Assembly: GCA_020846275.1 (NCBI GenBank)
Contig: JADLEG010000083.1
Span: 1 to 36,706 of the forward strand
DNA length: 36,706 bases
Reading direction: 5' to 3'
DNA from: Alphaproteobacteria bacterium
GTDB taxonomy: Bacteria > Pseudomonadota > Alphaproteobacteria > JAEULC01
The translations under genes and the position numbers were made by a program. Shown piece by piece: positions 1 to 8,809 of the stretch. Each line of letters starts with the position of its first letter. Position 1 is the first letter of the stretch. The notes below the pieces were generated by a model. The model saw only the letters and a list, made by a program, of their open reading frames with translations, was not told where the DNA came from and searched no databases.

Positions 1-809
1 TGGAAGCGCAGGATGTCCTTGCCGACCATGTGCAGGTCGGCCGGCCAGAACTTGCGGAACATCGCGGAGTCGGTGTCGGGATAGCCGACCGCGGTGATGT
101 AGTTCGTCAGCGCGTCGAGCCACACGTACATGATGTGCTTGTCGTCGCCCGGCACCGGCACGCCCCATTTGAAGCTGGTGCGCGACACCGACAGGTCCTT
201 CAGCCCGCCCTTGACGAAGCTGATCACCTCGTTGCGCCGGGACGCCGGCAGGATGAAGAGCGGGTTCTCCTCGTAGAATTTCAGCAGGCGGTCCTGCCAG
301 GCCGAGAGCTTGAAGAAATAGCTCGGCTCCTCGACCCATTCGACCGGAGCGCCGGTCGGGGCGACCTTCCGCCCGGGCGGGCTCTCGATCAGCTCGCCCT
401 CGGTGTAGAACGCCTCGTCGCGCACCGCGTACCAGCCGGCATAGCTGCCCAGATAGATGTCGCCGGACTTGACCAGCGCCTGCCAGATCGCCTGCGAGGC
501 TGCGACATGGCGCGGCTCGGTCGTGCGGATGAAATCGTCGACCGAGAAATTCATCGCCTTCGCCAGGTCGCGGAAGTTCTGCGACACCTGGTCGGTGAAG
601 GCCTTGGGCGCCATGCCGGCCTGCTTGGCCGACTTCTCGACCTTCTGGCCGTGCTCGTCGGTGCCGGTCAGGAAATGCACCTGGCGCCCGTCCAGGCGCA
701 TGAACCGCGCGATCGCGTCGCACGCCAGCGTCGTGTAGGCGTGGCCGATGTGCGGCTTGTCGTTCACGTAGTAGATCGGCGTCGTGATGTAGTAGCGCTG
801 GTCGGCCAT
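1..809 (-). CDS. metG: Methionyl-tRNA synthetase, N-terminal part (cut by window edge)
   Basis: Charges tRNA-Met with methionine in the cytosol. The reverse-strand frame is open from ATG at 809 to the window edge, giving about 269 residues of the catalytic Rossmann domain. It begins [20 protein letters not shown], with the class I HIGH motif at residues 20-23 (PHIGHAYTT), followed by [14 protein letters not shown] and later a [17 protein letters not shown] stretch typical of MetG. The KMSKS loop and anticodon-binding domain lie outside the window. The connective insert ([20 protein letters not shown]) has no cysteines, so the zinc knuckle present in some MetG forms seems lost, as in the Bacillus-like type. 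It is separated from the co-oriented holB by 147 nt holding a repeat/hairpin, so it may have its own promoter. Identity is firm; only the 5' half of the gene is visible. Confidence 0.95.
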   Translation of the reverse strand, partial: MADQRYYITTPIYYVNDKPHIGHAYTTLACDAIARFMRLDGRQVHFLTGTDEHGQKVEKSAKQAGMAPKAFTDQVSQNFRDLAKAMNFSVDDFIRTTEPRHVAASQAIWQALVKSGDIYLGSYAGWYAVRDEAFYTEGELIESPPGRKVAPTGAPVEWVEEPSYFFKLSAWQDRLLKFYEENPLFILPASRRNEVISFVKGGLKDLSVSRTSFKWGVPVPGDDKHIMYVWLDALTNYITAVGYPDTDSAMFRKFWPADLHMVGKDILRF

Positions 810-874
810 TTCCGTTTCCAGGGAACTCGTCCCTCAGATCGTCCGCCGTCCTGGCCTGGCGCCCCCAGCGCGGG

Positions 875-940
875 CATCCACGTATCGCGCCCGGTTCGGC
901 GCCGCGTAGAGACGTGGATGGCCGGGGATCGCCCGGCCAT
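875..940. repeat. Intergenic inverted repeats / possible holB terminator hairpin
   Basis: Two adjoining perfect inverted repeats lie between metG and holB. The first pairs catccacgt (875-883) with acgtggatg (912-920). The second pairs atggccggg (918-926) with cccggccat (932-940) around a 5-nt loop. On the minus strand this sits 17 nt past the holB stop. It has no T-run, so factor-independent termination is doubtful. The wording resembles a dispersed palindromic repeat I associate with GC-rich alphaproteobacterial intergenic regions, but no second copy was seen here. Confidence 0.6.
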
Positions 941-956
941 GACGGTAGGTAAGCAT

Positions 957-2081
957 TTACGTCCGGTTCCGCGCCGCTTGCGCCAGGGTCAGAACGGCGT
1001 CGACGACGACCTGCTTGCGGTCCAGCTTGGCGCTTTCGGCACGGGCGAATAGTTCAGCGAGCTTTTCCCATACCTGCAGCCAGCGATCAAGGCCGGCCGC
1101 CGCAGCCAGGGCCTGCGCGACCGGCGCTTCCGGGTCCTGCGACGGTGCCTCCGATGGCCCCCCTGCCAGGCGCCCGGCTTTCTGGTCGCGGCAGAGCCGG
1201 GAGAGCAAATTGGTTAACATCTCGCCGAACACGCGGAATCCCTCCTCCGCGCCCGCCCGTCCCAGGCGGTCGGAGAGCCGGTCGAGCGCCAGCCCGTCGA
1301 CCCGGGGAAAACCCTGGAGCATCGCCAGCATGGCGCGGTGAAGCTCGACGCCGCCATGGTCGACCAGCGCCAGCGCGCGCCCCGCGCTGCCCTCCGCCAG
1401 CCGCGCCAGGGCATCCAGCTCGTCCGCCGGCAGCGATGGGTGGTGCTTCGCCACGATGCGCTTGACCAGCGTGTCGTCCAGCGGCCGCAGGACCAGGCGC
1501 CGGCAGCGTGACCGGATTGTAGGCAGGAGCCGGCCCGGCGCATGGCTGACCAGCAGGATCAAAGCGCGCGGCGGGGGCTCCTCCACGACCTTCAGCGCCG
1601 CGTTGGCGGCTTGGCGGGTCATCTCGTCGGCGCTGTCGATAATCGCCACCCGCCAGGCGCCCTCGCCCGCGGTCAGGCGCAGGAACGCGCCCATGTCGCG
1701 CACGTCCTCGATCGAGATGTCCTGGCGCCACTTGCCGGTCTTGTTCTTGCTGCGGCGGATCACGCGCAGATCGGAATGGCCCAGGGCGCCCACACGCTGG
1801 AACACGCGGTCCCCGGGCGCCATGGCCAGGCTGTCCGGGGCGCCGAACAGCCCGCCCCCCTGCCCGCCGCCGGCCAAGACGAAGCGCGCCATGCGGTAGG
1901 CCAATGTCGCCTTGCCGATCCCCCGCGGACCGGCCAGCAGCCAGGCGTGCGGCATGCGGCCGGAGTTCCAGGCCGACAGGAACGACGCCTCGGCCTCGGG
2001 ATGGCCGAAAAGGTCCGGGTTCAGACGCGGCGCGCGCTCCGGCGGATCGTCGTCGGGATGCAGGTCCTCGGCGGTCTTCAC
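957..2081 (-). CDS. holB: DNA polymerase III subunit delta'
   Basis: Clamp-loader subunit that helps load the beta sliding clamp onto primed DNA. The 374-aa product has an AAA+ fold. A Walker A-like loop GPRGIGKAT lies near residues 51-59. FGHPEAEASFLSAWNSGRMP before it is the typical delta' N-terminus (HAWLLAGPRGIGK). The sensor/arginine-finger SRC motif is seen in TIRSRCRRL. The zinc-binding cysteines of E. coli delta' are not evident. The ATG at 2081 overlaps the tmk stop by 4 nt (2078-2081), so the two are translationally coupled. The tmk-holB-metG order is a classic alphaproteobacterial arrangement and backs the call. A Pro/Gly-rich stretch around residues 300-320 is a linker before the C-terminal collar domain. 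Confidence 0.93.
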   Translation of the reverse strand: MKTAEDLHPDDDPPERAPRLNPDLFGHPEAEASFLSAWNSGRMPHAWLLAGPRGIGKATLAYRMARFVLAGGGQGGGLFGAPDSLAMAPGDRVFQRVGALGHSDLRVIRRSKNKTGKWRQDISIEDVRDMGAFLRLTAGEGAWRVAIIDSADEMTRQAANAALKVVEEPPPRALILLVSHAPGRLLPTIRSRCRRLVLRPLDDTLVKRIVAKHHPSLPADELDALARLAEGSAGRALALVDHGGVELHRAMLAMLQGFPRVDGLALDRLSDRLGRAGAEEGFRVFGEMLTNLLSRLCRDQKAGRLAGGPSEAPSQDPEAPVAQALAAAAGLDRWLQVWEKLAELFARAESAKLDRKQVVVDAVLTLAQAARNRT

Positions 2082-2710
2082 ACCGCCACGGATAGCCTTG
2101 ATCGCACCGCCGCCGCAATCGCCTCGGTCACGCTGTCGGCAGGCTGGCTGGCGTCGATCACCGCGCAGCGTCTGGGTTCGCGCCGCGCGATCTCGAGGAA
2201 ACCCTGGCGCAGCCGTTCGTGGAACGCCATGTCCATGCGCTCGTAGCGATTATCGCCGCCGCGGGCATCGGCGCGCGCCAGTCCCTCGGCGGCCGGCAGA
2301 TCGAGGATCAGGGTCAGGTCGGGTTTGAAGTCGCCGACGACCAGCCGGTAGACCGAATCCACCACCGCTGGGCCCAAGCCCTGGCCGTAGCCCTGATAGG
2401 CCATGGTGGAATCGGCGAAGCGGTCGCAGACTACCCAGTTTCCGCGCTCGAGCGCCGGCCAGATCGTCCGTCGCAGATGGTCGCGGCGCGCGGCGAAATG
2501 CAGCAGCAGCTCGGTCATGGGATCCCAGCGGCCGGGATCGCCCGCGACCAGCAGCTTGCGGATGATCTCCGCCCCCTCCGCGCCGCCCGGCTCGCGCGTC
2601 GCCACCACGGACAGCCCCGTGCGGCGCAGGCGCTCGGCCAGGCGGAAGACTTGGGTGGACTTGCCCCCGCCCTCGCCGCCTTCCAGCGTGATGAAACGGC
2701 CTTTGCTCAC
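2078..2710 (-). CDS. tmk: Thymidylate kinase (dTMP kinase)
   Basis: Phosphorylates dTMP to dTDP for DNA synthesis. The 210-aa length is normal for the family. The P-loop is EGGEGGGKST near residues 10-19, followed by TREPGGAEGAEIIR (the REPGG nucleotide-binding motif), and DRFADSTMAYQGYGQG carries the DR(F/Y) signature with the Tyr-Gln-Gly that contacts dTMP. The start ATG at 2710 gives MSKGRFITLEGG, the usual N-terminus. It lies 25 nt downstream of the D,D-carboxypeptidase gene and overlaps holB by 4 nt, so it is in one operon with both. Nothing unusual is seen. Confidence 0.96.
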   Translation of the reverse strand: MSKGRFITLEGGEGGGKSTQVFRLAERLRRTGLSVVATREPGGAEGAEIIRKLLVAGDPGRWDPMTELLLHFAARRDHLRRTIWPALERGNWVVCDRFADSTMAYQGYGQGLGPAVVDSVYRLVVGDFKPDLTLILDLPAAEGLARADARGGDNRYERMDMAFHERLRQGFLEIARREPRRCAVIDASQPADSVTEAIAAAVRSRLSVAV

Positions 2711-2735
2711 GCGCGGCGCGGCGATCGATCGGGCA

Positions 2736-4058
2736 TTATTTGCGCGAGCCCAGCACCACGTAGGCCAGCGTCGCCCCCATCTTGGCGAACACGCCCAGCT
2801 TCTCGATGTCGGCGTCGGCGAGCAGCGGGATTTCGCGATTGGCCATGCCCGGCGCCGAGACGATCAGCTTGCCGAGTTCCTGGCCCTTCCTGATCGGGGC
2901 CGGGATGGGCTCCTGCGTCACGACCTGGACCTTGAGGTCCTTGCGCGCGGCGCGCGGCAGGGTCACCACGGCGTCGCTGTCGACCCGCAGGCCGACGCGC
3001 AGCTTCTCGCCCAGCCACACTTCCGCGTCGCCGGCCTTGTCGCCGGCCTTGAAAAGAACGTAGTTGTTGAATTCGCGGAAGCCGTAATCCATCAGCCGCT
3101 CGGCTTCGGCCGAACGCTGCTTCATGCTCTTCAGCCCGTGCACGACCAGGATCAGCCGGCGCCCGTTGCGGACCGCCGAGGCGGTAAGCCCGTAGCCGAC
3201 CTCCTCGGTATGGCCGGTCTTGATGCCGTCGGTGCCCGAATCCTTGTAGATGAGCGGGTTCCGGTTTCCCTGCTTGATGCCGTTGTAGGTGAATTCCTTC
3301 TCGCTGTAGATCTTGTAGAGGTCCGGAAAGTCGGTAATCAGGTGGCGGCCCAGCGTCGCCAGGTCGCGCGCGGTCATGTAGTGGTTCGGATCGGGCCAGC
3401 CGGTCGCGTTGGTGAAGTTGCTGTTCACCAGCCCCAGTTCCTTCGCGCGCCGGTTCATCGCCGCCGCGAAGGCCTCTTCCGAGCCGTAGAGCCCTTCCGC
3501 GAACACGACGCAGGCGTCGTTGCCGGACTGGATGATGACGCCCCGCAACAGGTCGTCGACGCGCACCCGCGCGCCCACGGGGATGAACATGGTCGAGCCC
3601 GAGTTGTTCCACTGCTTCCAGGTCTTGTCGGAGATGGGCAGCGTGTCGTCCATCTTCAGCTTGCCGGCCTTGATCTGCTCGAAGACCATATGCGTGGTCA
3701 TCATCTTGCTCATCGAGGCGGGGCCGACGCGCTCGTCGGCCGCCTTCTCGTAGAGCACCGCGCCGGTCTGGAAATCGATCAGCAGCGCGTTGCGCGCCTC
3801 GCTCTCGAACGCCGTGGGCCCGCGATTGGACGACGAGGCGGTGCCGGTCTCGGCTCCCGTGGCCGGCGCCGCCGGCTTGGCGGCGGTTTCCTTTGCCGGC
3901 GCCTTCTTCGCCGGAACGCCGTGTTTCGCGGCGGCCGGCTTCTTGGCCGGCTCCGCCTGCTGGGCGCTGCCGGTGACGGGCAGGAACGCCGCCACCGCGG
4001 CAAGGCCGATGGCGATCGCGGCGACGCTCAGGAATCGGGCTGGTGATCGCTGGCTCAT
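2736..4058 (-). CDS. D-alanyl-D-alanine carboxypeptidase (S11 family penicillin-binding protein)
   Basis: Removes the terminal D-Ala from peptidoglycan pentapeptides in the periplasm. With the ATG at 4058, preceded by a GAGGTGA ribosome site, the product has 440 aa. It starts with a signal peptide (SVAAIAIGLAAVAAFLPVTG, cleaved near SAQ), followed by an Ala/Pro/Lys-rich linker to about residue 75. The catalytic set is complete: SMSK at 115-118, SGN at 178-180 and KTG at 280-282. A C-terminal beta domain of the PBP5 type and a short tail follow. An upstream in-frame start at 4088 adds ten charged residues before the signal peptide and is less likely. It sits between rlpA and tmk, a conserved DacF/DacC-type neighbourhood in alphaproteobacteria. 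Confidence 0.93.
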   Translation of the reverse strand: MSQRSPARFLSVAAIAIGLAAVAAFLPVTGSAQQAEPAKKPAAAKHGVPAKKAPAKETAAKPAAPATGAETGTASSSNRGPTAFESEARNALLIDFQTGAVLYEKAADERVGPASMSKMMTTHMVFEQIKAGKLKMDDTLPISDKTWKQWNNSGSTMFIPVGARVRVDDLLRGVIIQSGNDACVVFAEGLYGSEEAFAAAMNRRAKELGLVNSNFTNATGWPDPNHYMTARDLATLGRHLITDFPDLYKIYSEKEFTYNGIKQGNRNPLIYKDSGTDGIKTGHTEEVGYGLTASAVRNGRRLILVVHGLKSMKQRSAEAERLMDYGFREFNNYVLFKAGDKAGDAEVWLGEKLRVGLRVDSDAVVTLPRAARKDLKVQVVTQEPIPAPIRKGQELGKLIVSAPGMANREIPLLADADIEKLGVFAKMGATLAYVVLGSRK

Positions 4059-4142
4059 CGTCTCACCTCGTCCTCGTTCGCGGGGCACGGCCCATCGAAC
4101 CTAGGCCGCCAATGCGCCCGAAATATGATCGCGCGGTTGCGT

Positions 4143-5114
4143 TCATTCGACGACGATCCTCGCTCCCGCATACCCCCTCTTGACGACCCGTTCAAGGGCG
4201 GCGTCGGCATCGTCGACCGACGCCACCGGTCCCAGCCGCACGCGGAACAGGCGCTGGCCGGTGGTCGACACGGGCGTGATCGCGGTGGGCGCCAGGTCGG
4301 CGATCGCGTCGCGCACGCGCAGCGCGTTTTCCTGGTTCGAGAAGGCGCCGGCCTGGACGAAGATATTGCTGGTCCCCACCGGGACGACGCGCACCTGCGG
4401 CTCCGGCATCGGTGCCGGCGGCGCCACCGGCGCCATCGGCGGCGCCAGTGCGGCCGGGGGCGTGCTCAACGATGCGAGCTGCAGCAGCCCGTCGGACGGC
4501 TGGCCACGGAGTGCCGCTTCCTTCACGGACTGGCTCGCATCGGACAGCACCTCGACCCGTACCTTGGCGGTACCAACCTCGTAGACGCCCAGCAGTTCCG
4601 CGCTGCGCTTGGACAGGTCGATGATCCGGCCGCGCGCGAACGGGCCGCGGTCGTTGACGCGCAGCACCAGGCTGCGGCCGTTCTCGAGGTTGGTCACGCG
4701 CACCACGGCCGGCATCTGCAAGGTACGATGCGCAGCCGAAACCGCGTTCATGTCGTAGACCTCGCCGTTGGCGGTCGGCTTGCCGTGGAAGTCGGCGCCG
4801 TACCACGACGCGATGCCCGTCTCGACGAGCTGGAAATCCTCCTTCGGATAGTACCAGGTGCCGTCGATCTGGTAGGGATCGCCGACCTTGTAGATCGGGC
4901 GCGGCGGTATCCGCTGGCCGGGCGGGTAGGCCGCGGCCTGCTGGGGCGCACGCTCGTCGCCCGCCATCGCGCCAGGCGTGCCGTAGATCTCGCGCGAGGT
5001 CTTCTTCGCGATGTGGCTCGCAAGCTGGGTCTCCGCACAGCCTGCAAGGAGCATCCCCGCGCAGGCGGCGGCAGCCAGCCCACGCAGGGCGGGCCGCTTG
5101 GTGGTTGCGCGCAT
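4143..5114 (-). CDS. rlpA: RlpA-type septal ring lytic transglycosylase (SPOR lipoprotein)
   Basis: Outer-membrane lipoprotein that cleaves peptidoglycan strands lacking stem peptides during cell separation. The 323-aa protein opens with a lipoprotein signal and lipobox LLAGC, Cys at residue 26. The double-psi beta-barrel follows at about 90-180. It has the family hallmarks GIASWYGADFHGKPTANGE, AAHRTLQMP, VRVNDRGPF and RGRIIDLSKRSAELLG. A Pro/Ala-rich linker leads to a C-terminal SPOR domain at about 248-323 (IFVQAGAFSNQENALRVRD), which binds denuded septal glycan. It lies 4 nt after mltB and 84 nt before the carboxypeptidase, forming a cell-wall run in one operon. Confidence 0.94.
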   Translation of the reverse strand: MRATTKRPALRGLAAAACAGMLLAGCAETQLASHIAKKTSREIYGTPGAMAGDERAPQQAAAYPPGQRIPPRPIYKVGDPYQIDGTWYYPKEDFQLVETGIASWYGADFHGKPTANGEVYDMNAVSAAHRTLQMPAVVRVTNLENGRSLVLRVNDRGPFARGRIIDLSKRSAELLGVYEVGTAKVRVEVLSDASQSVKEAALRGQPSDGLLQLASLSTPPAALAPPMAPVAPPAPMPEPQVRVVPVGTSNIFVQAGAFSNQENALRVRDAIADLAPTAITPVSTTGQRLFRVRLGPVASVDDADAALERVVKRGYAGARIVVE

Positions 5115-5118
5115 CGCC

Positions 5119-6144
5119 TCAGCTCCCCTCGACCAAACGGTCGGCCAGCGTGCCCACCGCCGTCGCGAAGAACTGCGAGCGGTTCCATTTCATGATGACG
5201 CGATAATTGTCGTAGGCGAGGAACGCATCCTCGCCCCCGCCGGGCTTGATGACCGAGGCGAGCAGATCACGCGAGGGCAGCGGCGCACCGTCCATCTTGC
5301 GCACGCCCATCGCGTTCCATTCCGACAGCGGCTTCTTCACGGCCAAGTCGGCTTGGTCGGCGGGAAAGGCCGGCGGCAGGGACACCGGACGTCCCCAGGT
5401 CTGGTCGTCGTTCCACCCCGACTTCGCCAGGTAGTTCGCGATCGAGCCGAACACGTCGGGAAGGCTGGTCCAGATGTCGCGCTTGCCGTCGCCGTCATAG
5501 TCGACCGCAAAGCTGAGGAAGCTCGACGGCATGAACTGGCTCTGGCCCATCGCCCCGGCCCAGCTTCCGGTCATGGACTTGGAGCTGATATGGCCCTGGT
5601 CGATGATGCGCAGGGCGTTCATCAACTCCTGCCTGAAGAAGCTGCTGCGCCGCCCGTCATAGGCGAGCGTCGCCAGCGCCGCGATCACGGGAAAGCCGCC
5701 GGTCAGGCGGCCGAAGTCGCTTTCGATGCCCCACAACGCGACGATGAAGCGCTGCTGCACGGCGTAGTTCCGGCTGACCTGCTCGAGCAGCGCGCGGTTC
5801 TCGTCGAGGAGCCGGCGGCCCTTCTCGACCCGCGCATCGTTGACCACGCGCGCCAGATAGTCGCGGAAGGTCAGGGTGAATTCGGGCTGCTTGCGGTCGA
5901 GTTCGAGCACGCGGTCGATCGGCTGCACGCCGGCGAGCGAGTCGTCGAGCGTGCCCTGCGAGATGCCCTTGCCGCGGGCTTCCTGGCGCAAATCTTTGAG
6001 CCAGGAGTCGAAATCCTGCGTGTTGGCACGGACGCAAAACGGCAGACCAAGGACGGGCATGGCACCCATCGCGGCCAGTCCTGCCAGCCGCATTGCGGCG
6101 CGGCGCGTCCATCCGGGAGTGGGGCTAGACAGAGTTGCGGTCAT
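5119..6144 (-). CDS. Lytic murein transglycosylase, MltB family
   Basis: Cleaves the MurNAc-GlcNAc bond of peptidoglycan with formation of a 1,6-anhydro end. The 341-aa protein has an N-terminal signal with a twin-arginine look (RRAAMRLAGLAAMGAM), so Tat or Sec export to the periplasm. The catalytic Glu lies in WGIESDFGRLTGGFPV, and GAMGQSQFMPSSFLSFAVDYDGDGKRD is the MltB/Slt35 active-site region, there with a DxDGD-like metal loop. It belongs to the shorter MltB type, not the OM lipoprotein form, since no lipobox Cys is seen. It is the first gene of the minus-strand cell-wall/replication run. A 237-nt divergent region separates it from the GlxA-type regulator. Confidence 0.92.
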   Translation of the reverse strand: MTATLSSPTPGWTRRAAMRLAGLAAMGAMPVLGLPFCVRANTQDFDSWLKDLRQEARGKGISQGTLDDSLAGVQPIDRVLELDRKQPEFTLTFRDYLARVVNDARVEKGRRLLDENRALLEQVSRNYAVQQRFIVALWGIESDFGRLTGGFPVIAALATLAYDGRRSSFFRQELMNALRIIDQGHISSKSMTGSWAGAMGQSQFMPSSFLSFAVDYDGDGKRDIWTSLPDVFGSIANYLAKSGWNDDQTWGRPVSLPPAFPADQADLAVKKPLSEWNAMGVRKMDGAPLPSRDLLASVIKPGGGEDAFLAYDNYRVIMKWNRSQFFATAVGTLADRLVEGS

Positions 6145-6381
6145 TAAACCCGATCAATTTCTCCGACCCGCCCACCGATTCGTATCTGCCATAGGCCGAT
6201 TCGCTTGTCCATGCCGTTGATGCCTATGGCGGAAAGCGGCGCATCGCGGCGGTTTGCCATCACTCGTGCGGGATCGAGGGGAAGCCGGCCGCTGCCGGTG
6301 ATTCGGCCCGCCGCCTAGTGCTTTTTGGCGGCCAAGGGGATATTGTTCCAAAAACGACATGCACTCGGGAGAGCCCTGGCA

Positions 6382-7455
6382 GTGACCGTTCCATCGAGAC
6401 CACGCGGCGCATCGGCCAAGTCGCAGGCGTGCGGCAATCCCAAGATCGAGCTGATCGGGTTCCTGCTCGAGCCGAACTTCGCCCTGATGGGATTTGCCGC
6501 GGGGATCGAGCCGCTGCGCCAGGCCAACCGGCTCAGCGGCAAGGAACTCTATCGCTGGCGCCTGGTCTCGGCGGACGGCAAGCCGGTGAAGGCGAGCAAC
6601 GGGATCGTGCTGTCGGTCGATCATTCGCTTGCCGACAGCGTGGGGTTCGATGCGGTCTATGTCTGCGGCGGACTCGAGAGCCCAAACCTGCGCGACCGCG
6701 CCGTCTTCGCCTGGCTGAACCGCTTGGCGCGCCATGGCTGCCGGATCGGATCGATCAGCGGCGGCACCTATGCGCTGGCGCGCGCCGGGCTGCTCGCGGG
6801 GTACCGCTCCTGCATCCACTGGGAGTACCTGCAGCCCTTTCGCGAGGAGTTCCCCGACCTCGACATCAGCGACGACATCTTCGAGATCGACTGCGACCGC
6901 GCGACCTGCTCCGGCGGGACCTCGGCCCTCGACATGATGCTGCACATGATCCGGCTGGATCACGGCCATGACCTCGCGATGGCCGTCGCCGAGCAGGCAA
7001 TCCATACCCAGGTGCGCGAGGCCGACCACCGCCAGCGGCTGACGCCGGCGGCGCGTCTCGGCGTGACGCATCCCAAGCTGCTCAGCGTCATCGGCCTGAT
7101 GGAACAGAACCTCGAGATCCCGCTGGACCGGGCCGACCTGGCCCAGCGCGTCGAGCTATCGGTGCGCCAGGTCGAGCGCCTGTTCCACAAGTATCTGGAC
7201 ACGCGGCCGATGCGCTACTACCTGGCGCTGCGCCTGGCGCGGGCGCGGCTGCTGCTGACGCAGACCGACCATTCGATCCTGGACGTGGCGCTGGCCTGCG
7301 GGTTCGAAACCGCGTCGCATTTCTCGAAATGCTTCCACGCCGCCTATGACCGCACGCCCAGCAACTATCGCCAGAGCCTGCGCCGTGCATGGCCGCCGGA
7401 AGCAGCCGCGGGGCGTGGCGCTCTCCAAAAGAGCGACACGCCCGACGCGGCCTGA
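6382..7455 (+). CDS. GlxA-family AraC-type transcriptional regulator
   Basis: DNA-binding regulator with an N-terminal DJ-1/PfpI-like domain (residues about 20-190) and a C-terminal AraC double helix-turn-helix (about 240-340). The first domain shows IELIGFLLEPNFALMGFAAG, VYVCGGLES and GSISGGTYALA. The second shows LAQRVELSVRQVERLFHKY and the second helix region ALACGFETASHFSKCFH, ending in the AraC pattern RTPSNYRQ. I chose GTG at 6382 because GGGAGA lies about ten bases upstream; an in-frame TTG at 6325 has no clear ribosome site. Relatives such as GbdR and CdhR control betaine or carnitine catabolism, but the effector here is unknown and no target operon adjoins it. It converges on the chemoreceptor gene with 13 nt between stops. 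Confidence 0.88.
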   Translation: MTVPSRPRGASAKSQACGNPKIELIGFLLEPNFALMGFAAGIEPLRQANRLSGKELYRWRLVSADGKPVKASNGIVLSVDHSLADSVGFDAVYVCGGLESPNLRDRAVFAWLNRLARHGCRIGSISGGTYALARAGLLAGYRSCIHWEYLQPFREEFPDLDISDDIFEIDCDRATCSGGTSALDMMLHMIRLDHGHDLAMAVAEQAIHTQVREADHRQRLTPAARLGVTHPKLLSVIGLMEQNLEIPLDRADLAQRVELSVRQVERLFHKYLDTRPMRYYLALRLARARLLLTQTDHSILDVALACGFETASHFSKCFHAAYDRTPSNYRQSLRRAWPPEAAAGRGALQKSDTPDAA

Positions 7456-7468
7456 CGGAACGGCTTCG

Positions 7469-8758
7469 CTACGCGGCGCGGACGTCGCGCAGGAACGTCT
7501 CGATATCCCGCCGCAGCTCGTTGGACGCCTGGTCCAGGTTGCCGGCGGATGCGCGGAGCTGGTTGGCGGCCGTTCCGGTCTCGGAAGCCCCCTGCGAAAC
7601 GCCGCCGATCTTTCCTGACACTTCGCGCGTACCCGTCGCCGCCTCCTGAACATTGCGCGCAATCTCGCCGGTTGCAGCGCCCTGCTCCTCCACCGCCGAA
7701 GAGATCGACGCGGAGATGGCGCTGATTTCGTTGATCGTACGGGTAATTTCCTCGATCGACTTGACCACGCCGCCGGTCGCGTCCTGGATCTGGGTGATCT
7801 GGGCGCCGATCTCGCCGGTCGCCTTCGCGGTCTGGTTGGCGAGCTGCTTCACCTCGGACGCCACGACCGCGAAGCCCTTGCCGGCCTCGCCCGCGCGCGC
7901 CGCCTCGATCGTCGCGTTCAACGCCAGCAGGTTGGTCTGGGACGCGATGCCGTTGATCAGCTTCACCACTTCGCCGATCTTCTGCGCGGACTGCGCAAGT
8001 TCGCGCACCACCGCATCCGACTTCGACGCCGTGTCCACCGCGTCCTTGGCGATCTGGCTGGACTGCGTCACCTGCCGGCCGATCTCCTGCACCGAGCTTG
8101 ACAATTCCTCCGCCGCAGACGCCACGGTCTGCACGTTCGTCGTTGCCTCCTCGGCGGCTGCCGCGACGGCGGTCGCCTCCGTCGACGTGGTGTCGGCGGT
8201 ATTGACCAACGAATCCGCCGTGCCACGCAACTCGCCCACGGCCGCGGTCAATGTGCCCGTCGCGCGCTCGACATTTGCTTCGAAACCCGCGATGAGATTG
8301 GATATCCGCGATGCACGCTCCTCGCGCGCCTTCGCCTCGACGATCACCCTTTCCTTCTCTTCGGTCTCGAGCCGGCGCCTGGTTGCGTCGGCCTCGGCGG
8401 CTTCGCGCGTGCTTTTCTCCATTGCCTTGCGCGCGGTGTTGATCGTGACGGCGCCCCGACGAAAGTCGCCCAGCATGCCGCGCGTCAGGAAGGCGCGGAA
8501 GAACTTGCCCTGGCTGGCGTATTCAAGCGCCGCGCCGCTCTCGCGCACGTAGGCGTCGGCCAGGTCGAGCGCCTTGTTGATTGCGATCGGCAGCTTCGCC
8601 AGCTCGCCGAACCCTTCGGTTTCGGCGATCCGCGCCTGCAGATCGCCGCGCGCCGCCTGCTCGCATGTCTGCTGCGACTGCGCGAAGACCTTCTCGTACA
8701 TCGCGACGCGCGATTCCAGTTCCTGGAGCTTCGCCTTCATGGCGCCTGTGCCGAACAT
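7469..8758 (-). CDS. Soluble methyl-accepting chemotaxis protein
   Basis: Cytoplasmic chemoreceptor signalling to CheA/CheW. The 429-aa protein has no transmembrane segment. Residues 1-110 look like a HAMP-like/helical input region ([13 protein letters not shown] is a HAMP-like turn). A charged coiled coil spans about 110-165, and the antiparallel coiled-coil signalling domain fills the rest. The hairpin tip reads [20 protein letters not shown] followed by [22 protein letters not shown], the conserved MCP core. Ala/Glu/Thr-rich heptads around it carry candidate methylation sites. No C-terminal CheR-binding pentapeptide is present (ends FLRDVRAA). AAAGGG lies nine bases before ATG. The PAS-only gene is 51 nt upstream in the same direction and probably supplies the sensor. 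Confidence 0.93.
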   Translation of the reverse strand: MFGTGAMKAKLQELESRVAMYEKVFAQSQQTCEQAARGDLQARIAETEGFGELAKLPIAINKALDLADAYVRESGAALEYASQGKFFRAFLTRGMLGDFRRGAVTINTARKAMEKSTREAAEADATRRRLETEEKERVIVEAKAREERASRISNLIAGFEANVERATGTLTAAVGELRGTADSLVNTADTTSTEATAVAAAAEEATTNVQTVASAAEELSSSVQEIGRQVTQSSQIAKDAVDTASKSDAVVRELAQSAQKIGEVVKLINGIASQTNLLALNATIEAARAGEAGKGFAVVASEVKQLANQTAKATGEIGAQITQIQDATGGVVKSIEEITRTINEISAISASISSAVEEQGAATGEIARNVQEAATGTREVSGKIGGVSQGASETGTAANQLRASAGNLDQASNELRRDIETFLRDVRAA

Positions 8759-8809
8759 GTTGCCAGCCCTTTCTGAGTTCGTGTTTAGCGGGGACGTCGC
8801 GGCTGCCGG

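Noticed and set aside
30..1052. 340-residue plus-strand open frame
   Set aside because: It lies opposite metG with HIGH motif and holB; the translated sequence has no domain features.
2403..4046. 547-residue plus-strand open frame opposite tmk and the carboxypeptidase
   Set aside because: The opposite strand has complete catalytic motifs; this frame shows low-complexity Arg/Ala/Asp sequence only.
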